64,000 nucleotides of DNA, taken from the NCBI RefSeq assembly GCF_014196795.1, contig NZ_JACIEJ010000001.1, forward strand, positions 434,001 through 498,000, given 5' to 3'. Made by a program: the position numbers and the translations under genes. Below the pieces are notes generated by a model. The model was not told the origin of the DNA. It worked only from the letters and a program-made list of their open reading frames with translations, and ran no database searches. Position 1 is the first letter of the stretch. Each line of letters opens with the position of its first letter. Below, one piece after another: positions 42,900 through 52,423 of this stretch. The DNA comes from Sagittula marina (GTDB lineage Bacteria > Pseudomonadota > Alphaproteobacteria > Rhodobacterales > Rhodobacteraceae).

Positions 42900-45008
42900 T
42901 TATGGCTTGCGCGGCTTCCGCTTAGGGGCGGCGTCGCCCCCACGGGCCCGCACACTGACGGACGGATCAGACAGGTTGGCGCGCGGTTTGCCCTTGGCCG
43001 CAGGCTTGGCATCGGCAGATTTGGCGAACGGTTTCCCAGCGGGTTTGCCGGGGCCTTTGCCAAACGGCTTGTCACCGGTCTTTTTAGGACCTTTGGAAAA
43101 CGGTTTATCGTCGCCCGATTTGTTAAAGGGCTTGCCACCGCCGGGTTTGCCGGCAGGCTTGCCAAAGCTTTTGCGAGGGCCATCGTCGTCCCGGCGCGGG
43201 CGGTCGGGACGGGAATCTGCCTTGGGCGCAGCGGCGTCAGAGGCGGCAGGGCGCGGCGCGCGGGCCGGGCGGTCATCTTCGCGTTTGCCTTTGTAGGGCG
43301 GGCGGGCGTCGTCGCGCGGCTTGCGATCAGGGCGCGGGCCGCTGCGATCCGGACGACCGCCGGGTTTGCCGCCAAATTTGCCGCCGGGCTTCCCACCCGG
43401 TTTGCCGTCACGCTTGCCACCGGCGCGCAGTGCGGATTCGGGGGCTTCGTCCAGCGCGCGCAACTTGATGTCCTTTTCCAGAACACCCTGACCATCGACG
43501 GCGTCCAGGACGGCCTTCAATGCAGGTTCGGCCACTTCGACATAGGTTTCGGAGTCTTCGACCTTGATCCGGCCAACCTGTGCCTTGTCGATGTTGGAGG
43601 CGCGCAGCAGAAGCGGCAGCAGCCAGCGCGGCTCCGCTCCGTCATTGCGACCCACCGAAAGCGCGACCCATTTGGACGGGCCAAAGGCTTTCCGCTCCGG
43701 GCGCTCGCCCTTGGCCATGGGCGCGTTCAGCTCCTCCGGTGCGGACAGCTGCGATTCATACAGGCGCAGGCAGGCCGCTGCGATCTGTTCCGGCGAGTGG
43801 GTTTCCAGAAGCTGCGTGGCAAAGACTTTTTCTTCGTCGGTCAGCTCTGCGGTCCATGCGGGATCGGACAGCAGGCGCTGCTGATCCTTTTCGCGGATTT
43901 CCTCGGGCGAGGGCGCGGGCGCCCAGGTCGCGGAGATCTTCGCCCAGCCCAGAATGCGGCGCGCTTTGTTCACGTCACGGTCTGTGACGATCAGGGCCGA
44001 GATGCCCTTGCGGCCTGCGCGGCCAGTCCGGCCGGACCGGTGCAGCAGGGCTTCGGTGTTGGTGGGCAGATCGGCGTGGATCACCAGATCGAGGTTGGGC
44101 AGGTCGATGCCGCGTGCGGCGACATCGGTGGCCACACAGACCTTGGCCCGCCCGTCGCGCAGCGCCTGAAGCGCATGGCTGCGCTCATCCTGGCTCAACT
44201 CGCCGGAGAGAGAGACCACGGAGAAGCCACGGTTCGCCAGACGCGCGGTGAGGCGCGCCACGGCGGCACGGGTGTTGGCAAAGATGATTGCGGTCGGCGA
44301 ATCGCTGAACCGCAGCATGTTGATGATCGCGTGCTCTGTGTCGTTGGCGGACACCTGGATGGCGCGATATTCAATGTCGGTGTGCTGCTCGCCTTTGACC
44401 TGCGTGGTGATACGCTCGGCATCGCGCTGAAAGCTTTTGGCAAGCTGGGCGATGGCCGGCGGAACCGTGGCCGAAAACAGCAATGTGCGGCGCGCGGCCG
44501 GGGCCTCGGACAGCATGTATTCAAGGTCTTCGCGGAAGCCGAGGTCGAGCATCTCATCCGCTTCGTCGAGGATGATCGCGCGGATGTCGGACAGGTCCAG
44601 CGCGTTGCGTTCGATGTGGTCGCGCAGGCGGCCCGGCGTGCCCACAACGATATGCGTGCCACGGTCCAGGGCGCGGCGTTCGGCGCGGGCATCCATACCA
44701 CCAATGCAGGACACAACGCTTGCGCCGGTTTTGGCGTAAAGCCATGACAGCTCGCGTTCGACCTGAAGCGCCAGTTCGCGCGTCGGGGCAACAACCAGCG
44801 CCAGCGGCGCGGCGGGGGGCGGCAGGCTGCCGCCTTTCATCAGGGTGGGCGCGATGGCCAGACCGAAACCCACCGTCTTGCCCGACCCGGTGCGGGCGGA
44901 CACGAGCAGGTCCCGTTCAGCCAGTTCGGGCGCGGAAACGGCCTCCTGGACATCGGTCAACGTGGCGTATCCGCGCTCGGTCAGCGCTTCTTGTAGGGGG
45001 GTCAGCAT
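42900..45008 (-). CDS. DEAD-box ATP-dependent RNA helicase with DbpA-type RNA-binding domain
   Basis: A 702-residue helicase. Motif I is ARTGSGKT (38-45), motif II DEAD (146-149), then SAT, and motif VI HRSGRTGRAGRKG near 330. After the two RecA lobes comes a DbpA-like RNA-binding domain (~440-510, with FGPSKWVALSVGRNDGAEPR). The last ~190 residues are a basic, glycine/lysine/arginine/proline-rich tail with GGKPGGKP-type repeats, likely disordered RNA-binding. Related proteins act in ribosome assembly or cold adaptation. Single gene. Confidence 0.93.
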   Translation of the reverse strand: MLTPLQEALTERGYATLTDVQEAVSAPELAERDLLVSARTGSGKTVGFGLAIAPTLMKGGSLPPPAAPLALVVAPTRELALQVERELSWLYAKTGASVVSCIGGMDARAERRALDRGTHIVVGTPGRLRDHIERNALDLSDIRAIILDEADEMLDLGFREDLEYMLSEAPAARRTLLFSATVPPAIAQLAKSFQRDAERITTQVKGEQHTDIEYRAIQVSANDTEHAIINMLRFSDSPTAIIFANTRAAVARLTARLANRGFSVVSLSGELSQDERSHALQALRDGRAKVCVATDVAARGIDLPNLDLVIHADLPTNTEALLHRSGRTGRAGRKGISALIVTDRDVNKARRILGWAKISATWAPAPSPEEIREKDQQRLLSDPAWTAELTDEEKVFATQLLETHSPEQIAAACLRLYESQLSAPEELNAPMAKGERPERKAFGPSKWVALSVGRNDGAEPRWLLPLLLRASNIDKAQVGRIKVEDSETYVEVAEPALKAVLDAVDGQGVLEKDIKLRALDEAPESALRAGGKRDGKPGGKPGGKFGGKPGGRPDRSGPRPDRKPRDDARPPYKGKREDDRPARAPRPAASDAAAPKADSRPDRPRRDDDGPRKSFGKPAGKPGGGKPFNKSGDDKPFSKGPKKTGDKPFGKGPGKPAGKPFAKSADAKPAAKGKPRANLSDPSVSVRARGGDAAPKRKPRKP

Positions 45009-45230
45009 CGGGGAATTCCATCAGGGGTGCACGCGGTTTCGCGGCAGAAGCGCCTGCCCTAGCCCAAGTCACCGCATTTGTCCACGCCGGAAACAGGAAA
45101 CGCCGCGGTGGATTGTCGCGCCTCCGGCATTGGCCGTCCGGAGCGGGCGGGCTGGGGCCGGGGCACGGGCCGCTACGGGGTACGGAATGGCGGCTCCTGC
45201 ACCGGAGGGCGAAAGCGTGCTTTGCCTCGG

Positions 45231-46385
45231 TCAGACCATGTAGCGCTGCACGCCTGCCAGCATGTCGAGGCAGGCGGCCAGTTCCGAGCGCGCGACAAAT
45301 TCATCCGCCCTGTGGGCCTGCTCGATCGAGCCGGGGCCGCAGACCACACATTGCGTGCCAAGCGACTGGAACAGTCCGGCTTCGGTGCCGAAACTCACCA
45401 CATCGCAGCCGTTCGCGCCGGTCAGGGCACAGGCGATTTCGGCCATGCGGTTGCGGTCTTCGGGCACGAGGCCCGCGACCTCGCCGATGACCTCGCGCAG
45501 AACGTTTGCCGCCGGGTCGCGTGCCTGCATTTCGGCCAGAAGCTCCGCGCCGTAGCGGTCGATTTCGGCTAGGACCTGCACGGTGTCGCGCGGCGTGACG
45601 GGGCGCATTTCCCACTCGATCTCGGCCTGGCTGGCGATGACGTTGCGCGCCGCGCCAGCCGTGATGCGGCCAATGTTGATGGTGGACCACGGCGGGTCAA
45701 ACGGGCTGTCAGCGGGGGCGCGACCGCGCAGCTCGGCCTCCAGCGACAGCAGTTTCGACGCATAGCGGGTGGCGTAGGAGGCGGCGTTGACGCCCTTGTC
45801 CGGCGCAGAGGCATGGCCCTCGCGCCCGTGAAAATGCGTGGTGTATTCGCAGCAGCCCTTGTGCCCGTCGATCACCCGCATCAGCGTCGGCTCTCCCAGC
45901 AGCGCCATGGCGGGGCGCACGCCTTTTTGCGTCAGCGCCGCCACCAGATCGCGGGCACCGTAGCAACCGACTTCTTCGTCATAGGTCAGGGCGATGTGGA
46001 TGGGTTTTTTCAGCTCCCACCCGGCGAACTCGGGCGCCATGGCCATGACGCAGGCGATGAAGCCCTTCATGTCGCAGCTGCCGCGCCCATAGAGATTGTC
46101 GTCGCGTTCGACCATTGTGAAGGGATCGGAGGTCCAGTTCGGCTCCTCTGCCGGGACGACATCGGAATGGCCGGACAGCACGAGGCCGCCGTCCTCTTCG
46201 GGGCCGAAGGTTGCCCAGAGGTTCGCCTTGGTTCCGGTGTCGTCCTGCATCACCTCGCAGCGCGCGCCAAGGTGGGTGAGGTGGTCCGCCGCCCAGTCGA
46301 TCAGGCCACGGTTGCTGTCCGCCGACACGGTCGGATAGGCGATAAGCTGGCCCAGCAGGCCTTCGGTGCGATGCATGGCATCCAT
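45231..46385 (-). CDS. argE: Acetylornithine deacetylase (ArgE-type M20 family)
   Basis: Zinc-dependent deacylase of 384 residues that removes acetate from N-acetylornithine in arginine synthesis. M20 marks are LSGHSDVVPAEEPNW (first zinc His and catalytic Asp), GRGSCDMKGFIA, LTYDEEVGCYGA (catalytic Glu) and the terminal GPGSIEQAHRADEFV. Since arginine synthesis in many relatives uses ArgJ, a role on related N-acyl amino acids is possible. Divergent from the class III aminotransferase gene. Confidence 0.85.
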   Translation of the reverse strand: MDAMHRTEGLLGQLIAYPTVSADSNRGLIDWAADHLTHLGARCEVMQDDTGTKANLWATFGPEEDGGLVLSGHSDVVPAEEPNWTSDPFTMVERDDNLYGRGSCDMKGFIACVMAMAPEFAGWELKKPIHIALTYDEEVGCYGARDLVAALTQKGVRPAMALLGEPTLMRVIDGHKGCCEYTTHFHGREGHASAPDKGVNAASYATRYASKLLSLEAELRGRAPADSPFDPPWSTINIGRITAGAARNVIASQAEIEWEMRPVTPRDTVQVLAEIDRYGAELLAEMQARDPAANVLREVIGEVAGLVPEDRNRMAEIACALTGANGCDVVSFGTEAGLFQSLGTQCVVCGPGSIEQAHRADEFVARSELAACLDMLAGVQRYMV

Positions 46386-46619
46386 GGTGATTTCCTGTCC
46401 TTGCCGTCCCTGAGAGTCGGAGTATCACCGCCGGGAGATCAAATCCATCCGTGACCCACTGTTCAAGTGGTGCCAAATCGGTTAGACAGCGCGCAACCCT
46501 GTCAATAAAGGCAATGCGCGCTGCTGCCGGGGGGACGGAGCCTGAGGCACCCGATGACGCGCGGCAGACGGCTCCCGAACACCAAAACACGCGGCGCGCT
46601 GCCGCAAACGGAGGCCAGA

Positions 46620-47990
46620 ATGCTGACCAATGACCAGTTGTCCCAGTGGGATCGCGAGAACTTCTTTCACCCGTCCACACACCTTGCCCAGCACGCCCGC
46701 GGCGAAACCGCGACTCGCGTGATCACTGGCGGCAAGGGCTGCCACATCGAAGACCGCGACGGCAACAAGATGCTCGACGCCTTTGCCGGCCTGTATTGTG
46801 TCAACGTAGGCTATGGTCGTCCCGAGATCGCCGAGGCGATTGCCGAGCAGGCGAAGGAGCTGGCCTATTACCACGCCTACGTCGGCCACGGCACCGAGGC
46901 CTCGATCACCCTGTCCAAGATGATCCTCGACCGCGCGCCTGACAACATGTCCAAGGTCTACTTTGGCATGTCCGGGTCCGACGCGAACGAGACCAACATC
47001 AAACTGGTCTGGTATTACAACAACATCCGTGGCCTGCCGAAGAAGAAAAAGATCATCTCGCGCTGGCGTGGCTACCATGGGTCGGGCCTGATGACCGGCT
47101 CGCTGACCGGTCTTGAGCTGTTCCACAAGAAGTTCGACCTGCCGCTGTCGCAGGTGATCCACACCGAGGCCCCCTATTATTACCGCCGCGAAGACACCGC
47201 CATGTCGGAGGCGGATTTCGTCGCCCATTGCGCATCCGAGCTGGAAGCACTGATCGCACGGGAAGGCGCGGACACCATCGCTGCCTTCATCGGGGAGCCG
47301 GTTCTGGGCACCGGCGGTATCGTTCCGCCCCCCGCTGGCTACTGGGAAGCGATCCAGGCCGTGCTTGCCAAGCATGACATCCTGTTGATCGCGGATGAGG
47401 TCGTCACCGGCTTTGGCCGTCTGGGCACCATGTTCGGGTCCGACCATTACGGGCTGAAGCCTGACCTGATCACCATCGCCAAGGGCCTGACTTCTGCCTA
47501 CGCGCCGCTGTCGGGGTCCATCGTGGGCGAAAAGATGTGGAAGGTGCTGGAGCAGGGCACAGACGAAAACGGCCCCATTGGCCACGGCTGGACCTATTCG
47601 GCGCACCCGATCGGGGCGGCTGCGGGCGTGGCCAACCTCAACCTGATCGACAAGCTGGGTCTGGTGGAGAACGCGGGCAAAACTGGTGCGTATCTCAACA
47701 AGGTCATGAAAGAGGCTGTGGGCGACCATGCGCATGTGGGCGAAGTCCGCGGCGAAGGTATGCTGTGCGCCGTTGAATTCGTCGAAGATCGCGAGTCCCG
47801 CACCTTCTTTGACCCGGCGAAAAAGGTCGGCGCGCAGCTGTCCGCTGCGCTGGCGTCCAAGGGCCTGATCGCGCGCGCCATGCCGCAGGGCGATATCCTT
47901 GGCTTCGCGCCGCCGCTGTGCCTGACCGAGGCGGAAGCCGACGAGATCGCAACCAAGACCGGCGACGTCGTGCGCGAGGTTCTCGGCTGA
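46620..47990 (+). CDS. Class III (omega) aminotransferase
   Basis: PLP enzyme of 456 residues that moves an amino group from a terminal amine (for example putrescine, beta-alanine or taurine type donors) to pyruvate or a similar acceptor. Visible elements are [45 protein letters not shown] and the PLP lysine in [11 protein letters not shown] (Lys288). The ATG at 46620 is chosen; upstream codons are unrelated. The single neighbour with nitrogen metabolism is the divergent ArgE-like gene. The exact substrate is undetermined. Confidence 0.88.
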   Translation: MLTNDQLSQWDRENFFHPSTHLAQHARGETATRVITGGKGCHIEDRDGNKMLDAFAGLYCVNVGYGRPEIAEAIAEQAKELAYYHAYVGHGTEASITLSKMILDRAPDNMSKVYFGMSGSDANETNIKLVWYYNNIRGLPKKKKIISRWRGYHGSGLMTGSLTGLELFHKKFDLPLSQVIHTEAPYYYRREDTAMSEADFVAHCASELEALIAREGADTIAAFIGEPVLGTGGIVPPPAGYWEAIQAVLAKHDILLIADEVVTGFGRLGTMFGSDHYGLKPDLITIAKGLTSAYAPLSGSIVGEKMWKVLEQGTDENGPIGHGWTYSAHPIGAAAGVANLNLIDKLGLVENAGKTGAYLNKVMKEAVGDHAHVGEVRGEGMLCAVEFVEDRESRTFFDPAKKVGAQLSAALASKGLIARAMPQGDILGFAPPLCLTEAEADEIATKTGDVVREVLG

Positions 47991-48046
47991 TCCTGATCGT
48001 GCTGCGATGCCAAATGTTTCCGATGCGGAGACAATAATTTAAGACG

Positions 48047-48073
48047 CGGGGGAGGCTTGGCCTTCCCCGTTTT
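48047..48073 (+). terminator. Terminator of the aminotransferase gene
   Basis: A 10-bp stem (CGGGGGAGGC / GCCTTCCCCG, one G-U pair) with a TTG loop, followed by TTTT; 57 bp after the stop. Confidence 0.85.
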
Positions 48074-48272
48074 CATTTTCCCGGTCGGAAAATTCCTGCG
48101 GATGGATTTGACTTTTGATCGAAAAATCAAAGGCGCGCCAACTGGTTGTTAATCAGCGAAAAAATTCTGCCGCAACCGATGATGGAAAGAAAATATGAAC
48201 GCCTCGACCGGCCCGTAAAGAAGTTTTTCGCCGATCTGACTGAACCAAATGCGGTCCCCGTGCGTAGTACTT

Positions 48273-48299
48273 TCAAATCCCCAATCAAGGGGAATTTGA
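48273..48299 (+). promoter_or_regulatory. Leader hairpin before rpoH
   Basis: TCAAATCCCC and GGGGAATTTGA pair except for one bulged base, with a 6-nt loop, ending 17 bp before the start codon. Its CCCC can also pair with the GGGGG ribosome binding site (48306-48310). A temperature or growth control of translation is possible. A separate 6-bp dyad TTTGAT/ATCAAA lies at 48114-48131. Confidence 0.35.
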
Positions 48300-48316
48300 T
48301 ATGACTGGGGGTTCTC

Positions 48317-49195
48317 ATGGCACTCGACGGCTTTAACGACCAAACTCTTTCCCGCCGGGCCATGAAGGCCGAACTGCTCGATGCAGAGACAGAACTCCGT
48401 CTTGCTTATGCGTGGCGCGACAACGGTGATGAACAGGCGCTGCATCGGCTTATCCAGGCGTACATGCGCTTGGCGATTTCGATGGCGTCCAAGTTCAAGC
48501 GTTACGGCGCGCCGATGAACGACCTCATTCAGGAGGCCGGTCTTGGACTTATGAAAGCCGCAGACAAGTTCGATCCTGATCGCGGTGTGCGCTTTTCTAC
48601 CTACGCGGTCTGGTGGATCAAGGCGTCGATCCAAGACTACGTGATGCGCAACTGGTCAATGGTGCGGACCGGGTCGACCTCGTCGCAGAAAGCCCTGTTT
48701 TTCAACATGCGCCGGGTTCAGGCGCGTCTGGAGCGTGAGGCGCAGGCCTCCGGCGAAAAGCTGGACGGCTATCAGCTTCGCCACATGATCGCGACCGAGA
48801 TCGGCGTCCCGCTGCGCGATGTGGAGATGATGGAAGGGCGTTTGTCCGGGTCCGATTTTTCGTTGAATGCAACACAGTCGGTGGAAGATGAAGGCCGCGA
48901 GTGGATCGACACCCTCGAAGATGACAGCGCACAAAGCGCCGAGCTTGTGGAAAACACCCATGACACGGCTTGCCTGCGCAACTGGCTGGTGGATGCGATG
49001 AACGGCCTGAATGAGCGTGAACGTTTCATCATCCGCGAGCGCAAGTTGCGCGAAGAGGCCCGTACGCTGGAAAGCTTGGGGACTGAGCTGGGCCTCTCGA
49101 AAGAGCGCGTCCGGCAGCTTGAAGCCGCCGCCTTCGGCAAGATGCGCAAGGCTTTGCAGGCGCAAAGCAGTGAAGTCGAACACTTCCTCGCATGA
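48317..49195 (+). CDS. rpoH: RNA polymerase sigma factor RpoH, RpoH-II type
   Basis: Alternative sigma factor of the heat-shock group, 292 residues. Region 2 reads RLAISMASKFKRYGAPMNDL then FSTYAVWWIKASIQDYVMRN, and the RpoH box follows with RTGSTSSQKALFFNMRR. Region 4 ends in TLESLGTELGLSKERVRQLE. The N-terminus (MALDGF) and wording match the second RpoH of Rhodobacter-like bacteria, which in R. sphaeroides serves photooxidative stress under RpoE. A GGGGG binding site and a leader hairpin precede it. It overlaps the ChaN gene by 4 bp. Confidence 0.93.
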   Translation: MALDGFNDQTLSRRAMKAELLDAETELRLAYAWRDNGDEQALHRLIQAYMRLAISMASKFKRYGAPMNDLIQEAGLGLMKAADKFDPDRGVRFSTYAVWWIKASIQDYVMRNWSMVRTGSTSSQKALFFNMRRVQARLEREAQASGEKLDGYQLRHMIATEIGVPLRDVEMMEGRLSGSDFSLNATQSVEDEGREWIDTLEDDSAQSAELVENTHDTACLRNWLVDAMNGLNERERFIIRERKLREEARTLESLGTELGLSKERVRQLEAAAFGKMRKALQAQSSEVEHFLA

Positions 49196-49992
49196 GATAT
49201 TTGATCGCCATTTTGGCCCTGATCACGATGACCCCCGCAGCTCAGGCTGACGGGGGTTTTTCCGTTGATGATATGCGCGGTGCGGATGTGGTTTTCCTGG
49301 GAGAGGTGCATGACAATCCCGATCACCACATGCGGCAGGCCGATATTGTCACGCAATTACAACCACGTGGCATCGTCTGGGAGATGCTGACAGGGGTGCG
49401 CGCCTCTGCCATCACGCCAGAGATGCTGGGGGCCGAGGCGGTGCTTGGCCCGTTCCTGTACTGGGAGGAAAACGGCTGGCCGGATTTCTCCATGTATTAC
49501 CCGATTTTCGCGGCCGCCCCTGATGCGCAACATTTCGGCGCGGCGCTTCCTCGGGAGGAGGCGCGTCGTGTGATGGGTGCGCCCGTGGCGGAGGTGTTTG
49601 GCACCAATGCCGCGCTGTTCGGGTTGGACCGGGATCTGCCTGAGAGCCAACAACAAGCGCGCGAATCCATGCAAATGTCGGCGCATTGCGATGCTTTGCC
49701 AGAGGAGGTGCTGGCAAGGATGGTGGACATTCAGCGCCTGCGAGACGCGCGAATTGCGGCTGTGATCCGCGAGGCCGTGGTCGCCACAGGCGGGCCGGTT
49801 GCGGTCATCACCGGAAACGGCCACGCCCGCAAGGATTGGGGCGCGCCAGAGGCGTTGTCGCGGGCCATGCCGGATCTGACGATCTACGCGTTGGGGCAGG
49901 GTGAAGATGGTCGCGCACCCGACGGCACTTTTGATGCGGTCGCCGATGCCCCTGCTGTTGAGCGTGACGATCTTTGTGCGGCCTTCCAGTAG
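49192..49992 (+). CDS. ChaN-family protein (Tiki-type, heme/iron-binding)
   Basis: Periplasmic protein of 266 residues. An N-terminal signal (MRYLIAILALITMTPAAQA) is followed by FLGEVHDNPDHHM (Glu38, His40), the signature of ChaN-like proteins, known from Campylobacter as heme-binding iron-uptake lipoproteins. No lipobox cysteine is seen. The conserved C-terminal GNGHARKDWGAP is present. It is translationally coupled to rpoH (ATGA overlap), so it may be a stress-linked gene. Confidence 0.82.
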   Translation: MRYLIAILALITMTPAAQADGGFSVDDMRGADVVFLGEVHDNPDHHMRQADIVTQLQPRGIVWEMLTGVRASAITPEMLGAEAVLGPFLYWEENGWPDFSMYYPIFAAAPDAQHFGAALPREEARRVMGAPVAEVFGTNAALFGLDRDLPESQQQARESMQMSAHCDALPEEVLARMVDIQRLRDARIAAVIREAVVATGGPVAVITGNGHARKDWGAPEALSRAMPDLTIYALGQGEDGRAPDGTFDAVADAPAVERDDLCAAFQ

Positions 49993-49993
49993 C

Positions 49994-50521
49994 TCACGCG
50001 GTCCTGTCCAGGTCCCCGCTGCGTTCATCCGCGCGTAGGGCGTTCAGGTCCGCCTGCGCTTTTGCCCGCGCGGCGTCTGCGAGGGCGGCGATCTTGCGGT
50101 CCGCACTGGAAGGGTCTGCAGGGGCCAAGGCTGCCGCCTTGATCTGATCCATCTTGGCGAGTGTCGCCTCCGGATCGTTGGGCACGGGAGAGACGTCGAT
50201 GGGCACCTCGCCACCGATGGCGTATCGCTTGCCGTCCGGGCCGATCTGGTAGGTGTAGCTCGCCCCGCCCGCATGCGCCCCGCCAACAGCCATGTGTGCC
50301 TGCTCGTGGGTGCGCACTTCGCGGTCGCGGGCTTTGAGTTCTGAGACCATACGTGCCTCCGCGTCGGTCGGCGCGAGGCTCCTGGCCTCCGACACCTTGT
50401 TGTCCTGCGCGGCGGATTTGGCGTCTGCTGTGCGCGCCTCCGCGATCTTGGCCTGGTAGGCCGCCATCAGGGGCGCCAGCGCGGCCCAGCCGGATTTCTG
50501 TTCGCTGTCATGAACCTGCAT
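49994..50521 (-). CDS. SprA-like putative metalloprotease (CJM1_0395 type)
   Basis: A 175-residue protein with HEQAH (72-76), a zincin-type HExxH motif, in the block VRTHEQAHMAVGGAHAGGAS followed by the family signature YTYQIGPDGKRYAIGGEVPI (two separate strings). Members are called SprA-related putative metalloproteases; activity is unproven. Flanks are low-complexity and alanine-rich. No signal peptide is visible. It is convergent with the ChaN gene (1-bp gap) and divergent from coaBC. Confidence 0.8.
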   Translation of the reverse strand: MQVHDSEQKSGWAALAPLMAAYQAKIAEARTADAKSAAQDNKVSEARSLAPTDAEARMVSELKARDREVRTHEQAHMAVGGAHAGGASYTYQIGPDGKRYAIGGEVPIDVSPVPNDPEATLAKMDQIKAAALAPADPSSADRKIAALADAARAKAQADLNALRADERSGDLDRTA

Positions 50522-50616
50522 GAGTTGGCTTTCCTTTCGCGACGCTGCAAGGGTAGGGTACAGCCGTTAAGGGCGTCCTAAGATGCGCCCTTTCTCACGC
50601 AGACGGGAAAGCCGGG

Positions 50617-51831
50617 ATGAGCACAATGACACTTGCAGGCAAGCGTATCCTGATGGTGATTGGTGGCGGGATTGCGGCCTACAAATGCCTCGACCTGATC
50701 CGCCGCTTGCGCGAACGCGGGGCGTCGGTGACACCGGTGATGACACGCGCGGCGGAGCAATTCGTCACGCCCCTCAGCGTGTCGGCCCTGGCGGGGGAGG
50801 AGGTACATCGCGACCTCTTTGACCTGACCAAGGAGGCGGAGATGGGCCATATCCAACTGTCCCGCGTTGCGGATCTGGTGCTGGTGGTGCCCGCTACGGC
50901 AGACCTGATGGCGAAAATGGCCGGCGGCCACGCCAATGATCTGGCGACCACGTTGCTGATGGCGACGGATACGCCGGTGATGATCGCGCCTGCGATGAAT
51001 GTGCGCATGTGGGATCACCCGGCGACGCAGCGCAATCTGTCGGTGCTGCGGGGCGATGGCGTCACGGTTGTGGGGCCGAACTCCGGCGACATGGCCTGTG
51101 GCGAATTCGGTCCGGGGCGCATGTCCGAACCGCTGGAGATTGTCGCAGCTGTCGAGACCGCGCTGGGCGATGGGCCGTTGCGTGGCAAGCGGGTGCTGGT
51201 CACCTCTGGCCCGACGCATGAACCCATTGATCCGGTGCGCTATATCGCCAATCGGTCGTCCGGGGCGCAAGGCACGGCGATTGCCGAGGCGCTGCGCGAT
51301 CTGGGGGCCGAGGTGGTGTTTGTCACGGGGCCGGCGGATGTGGCGCGCCCCAGCGGTGTGCAGGTGATCGAGGTCCAAAGCGCCCGCGATATGCGCGCCG
51401 CAGTGATGACTGCGTTGCCTGTGGACGCCGGGATCTTTGCCGCGGCTGTGGCTGACTGGCGTGTGGCACGGGAAAGCGGCTCGAAGATCAAGAAAGAGGC
51501 GGGCAAGCTGCCGGTGTTGGAATTCGAGGAAAACCCCGACATTCTGCGCGAGGTTTCGCGGCTGGAGGTCGGGCGGCCCGCGCTGGTGGTGGGCTTTGCC
51601 GCGGAAACGGACGACGTGGTGGCCCATGCGACCGCGAAGCGCGCGCGCAAGGGGTGCGACTGGATTGTGGCCAACGACGTCTCGCCCGCCACGGGGATTA
51701 TGGGGGGTACGGAGAATGCAGTGGTCCTGATCTCGGAAGACGGGGCAGAGACGTGGCCGCGTGCCGCCAAGGCAGAGGTTGCCCGCAAGCTCGCGGACCG
51801 GATCGCAGCCGCCCTCACAAGCGCGACATAA
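50617..51831 (+). CDS. coaBC: Bifunctional phosphopantothenate-cysteine ligase / PPC decarboxylase
   Basis: Carries out two steps of coenzyme A synthesis: joins cysteine to 4'-phosphopantothenate with CTP, then decarboxylates the product with FMN. The 404 residues have the CoaC flavoprotein half first ([37 protein letters not shown]) and then the CoaB half ([40 protein letters not shown]). Length is normal. It heads the series coaBC, dut, moeB on the same strand. Confidence 0.96.
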   Translation: MSTMTLAGKRILMVIGGGIAAYKCLDLIRRLRERGASVTPVMTRAAEQFVTPLSVSALAGEEVHRDLFDLTKEAEMGHIQLSRVADLVLVVPATADLMAKMAGGHANDLATTLLMATDTPVMIAPAMNVRMWDHPATQRNLSVLRGDGVTVVGPNSGDMACGEFGPGRMSEPLEIVAAVETALGDGPLRGKRVLVTSGPTHEPIDPVRYIANRSSGAQGTAIAEALRDLGAEVVFVTGPADVARPSGVQVIEVQSARDMRAAVMTALPVDAGIFAAAVADWRVARESGSKIKKEAGKLPVLEFEENPDILREVSRLEVGRPALVVGFAAETDDVVAHATAKRARKGCDWIVANDVSPATGIMGGTENAVVLISEDGAETWPRAAKAEVARKLADRIAAALTSAT

Positions 51832-51886
51832 GCAGGGCAAACGATCCGCCCGGCGCGTCACGCAGCGGTGTGGTGGGCGTGGGACG

Positions 51887-51916
51887 GGCTTGCGAGTATT
51901 TGAAAATCAAAGAAGC
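51887..51916 (+). repeat. Copy of the recurrent GAGTATTTGAAAATCAAAGA motif
   Basis: Lies in the 133-bp gap between coaBC and dut. Similar motifs are at 14121-14184 and 25912-25940. Confidence 0.5.
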
Positions 51917-51964
51917 CGAAGGTGCGCCCTGCCTCGGGTGTGTTTCAGGCAGACGGAGAGCGGA

Positions 51965-52423
51965 ATGGTCGAGATAGTTTTTGCCTGGGAGCCTGAGGCG
52001 GATCAGGCCTTGGGGCTGCCGGTCTATGCGACGCCGGGCGCGGCGGGAGCGGATATTCGTGCAAATTTCAGAGATCGCGGGCAGGTGGATCTTGCGCCCG
52101 GCGCGCGTGTCTTGGTGCCCACGGGCCTGCGGCTTGCGATCCCTGCGGGATTTGAGGTGCAGCTTCGCCCGCGCTCCGGCCTTGCGTTGAAGCACGGGAT
52201 CACCTTGCCCAACAGCCCCGGCACGATCGACAGTGATTATCGCGGGCCATTGGCAGTGATCGTGATGAACGCTGGAACGGAGACATTCGTCATCGCCCAT
52301 GGCGACCGGATCGCGCAGATGGTGGTGGCGCCCGTGGTGCAGGGTGCTTTTCGCGTCGTTGACGATCTGGACGATACGGCGCGGGGCACGGGGGGCTTTG
52401 GCTCTACCGGGGTGTCCGGCTGA
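51965..52423 (+). CDS. dut: Deoxyuridine 5'-triphosphate nucleotidohydrolase
   Basis: Hydrolyses dUTP to dUMP and pyrophosphate, keeping uracil out of DNA and feeding dTMP synthesis. The 152 residues show the five dUTPase motifs: [40 protein letters not shown] and the C-terminal arm [10 protein letters not shown]. The ATG at 51965 starts [14 protein letters not shown]; the long upstream frame is not coding. It overlaps moeB by one base (TGATG). Confidence 0.96.
   Translation: MVEIVFAWEPEADQALGLPVYATPGAAGADIRANFRDRGQVDLAPGARVLVPTGLRLAIPAGFEVQLRPRSGLALKHGITLPNSPGTIDSDYRGPLAVIVMNAGTETFVIAHGDRIAQMVVAPVVQGAFRVVDDLDDTARGTGGFGSTGVSG

Noticed and set aside
32040..45000. Genomic island with attachment sites at tRNA-Lys
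   Set aside because: I found no second copy of the tRNA 3' end and no integrase; only a short 8-bp match near 40014, which is not convincing.
48114..48131. TGATCG as an RpoE-type -35 box for rpoH-II
   Set aside because: No matching -10 element at the right distance could be found; mentioned only as a possibility.
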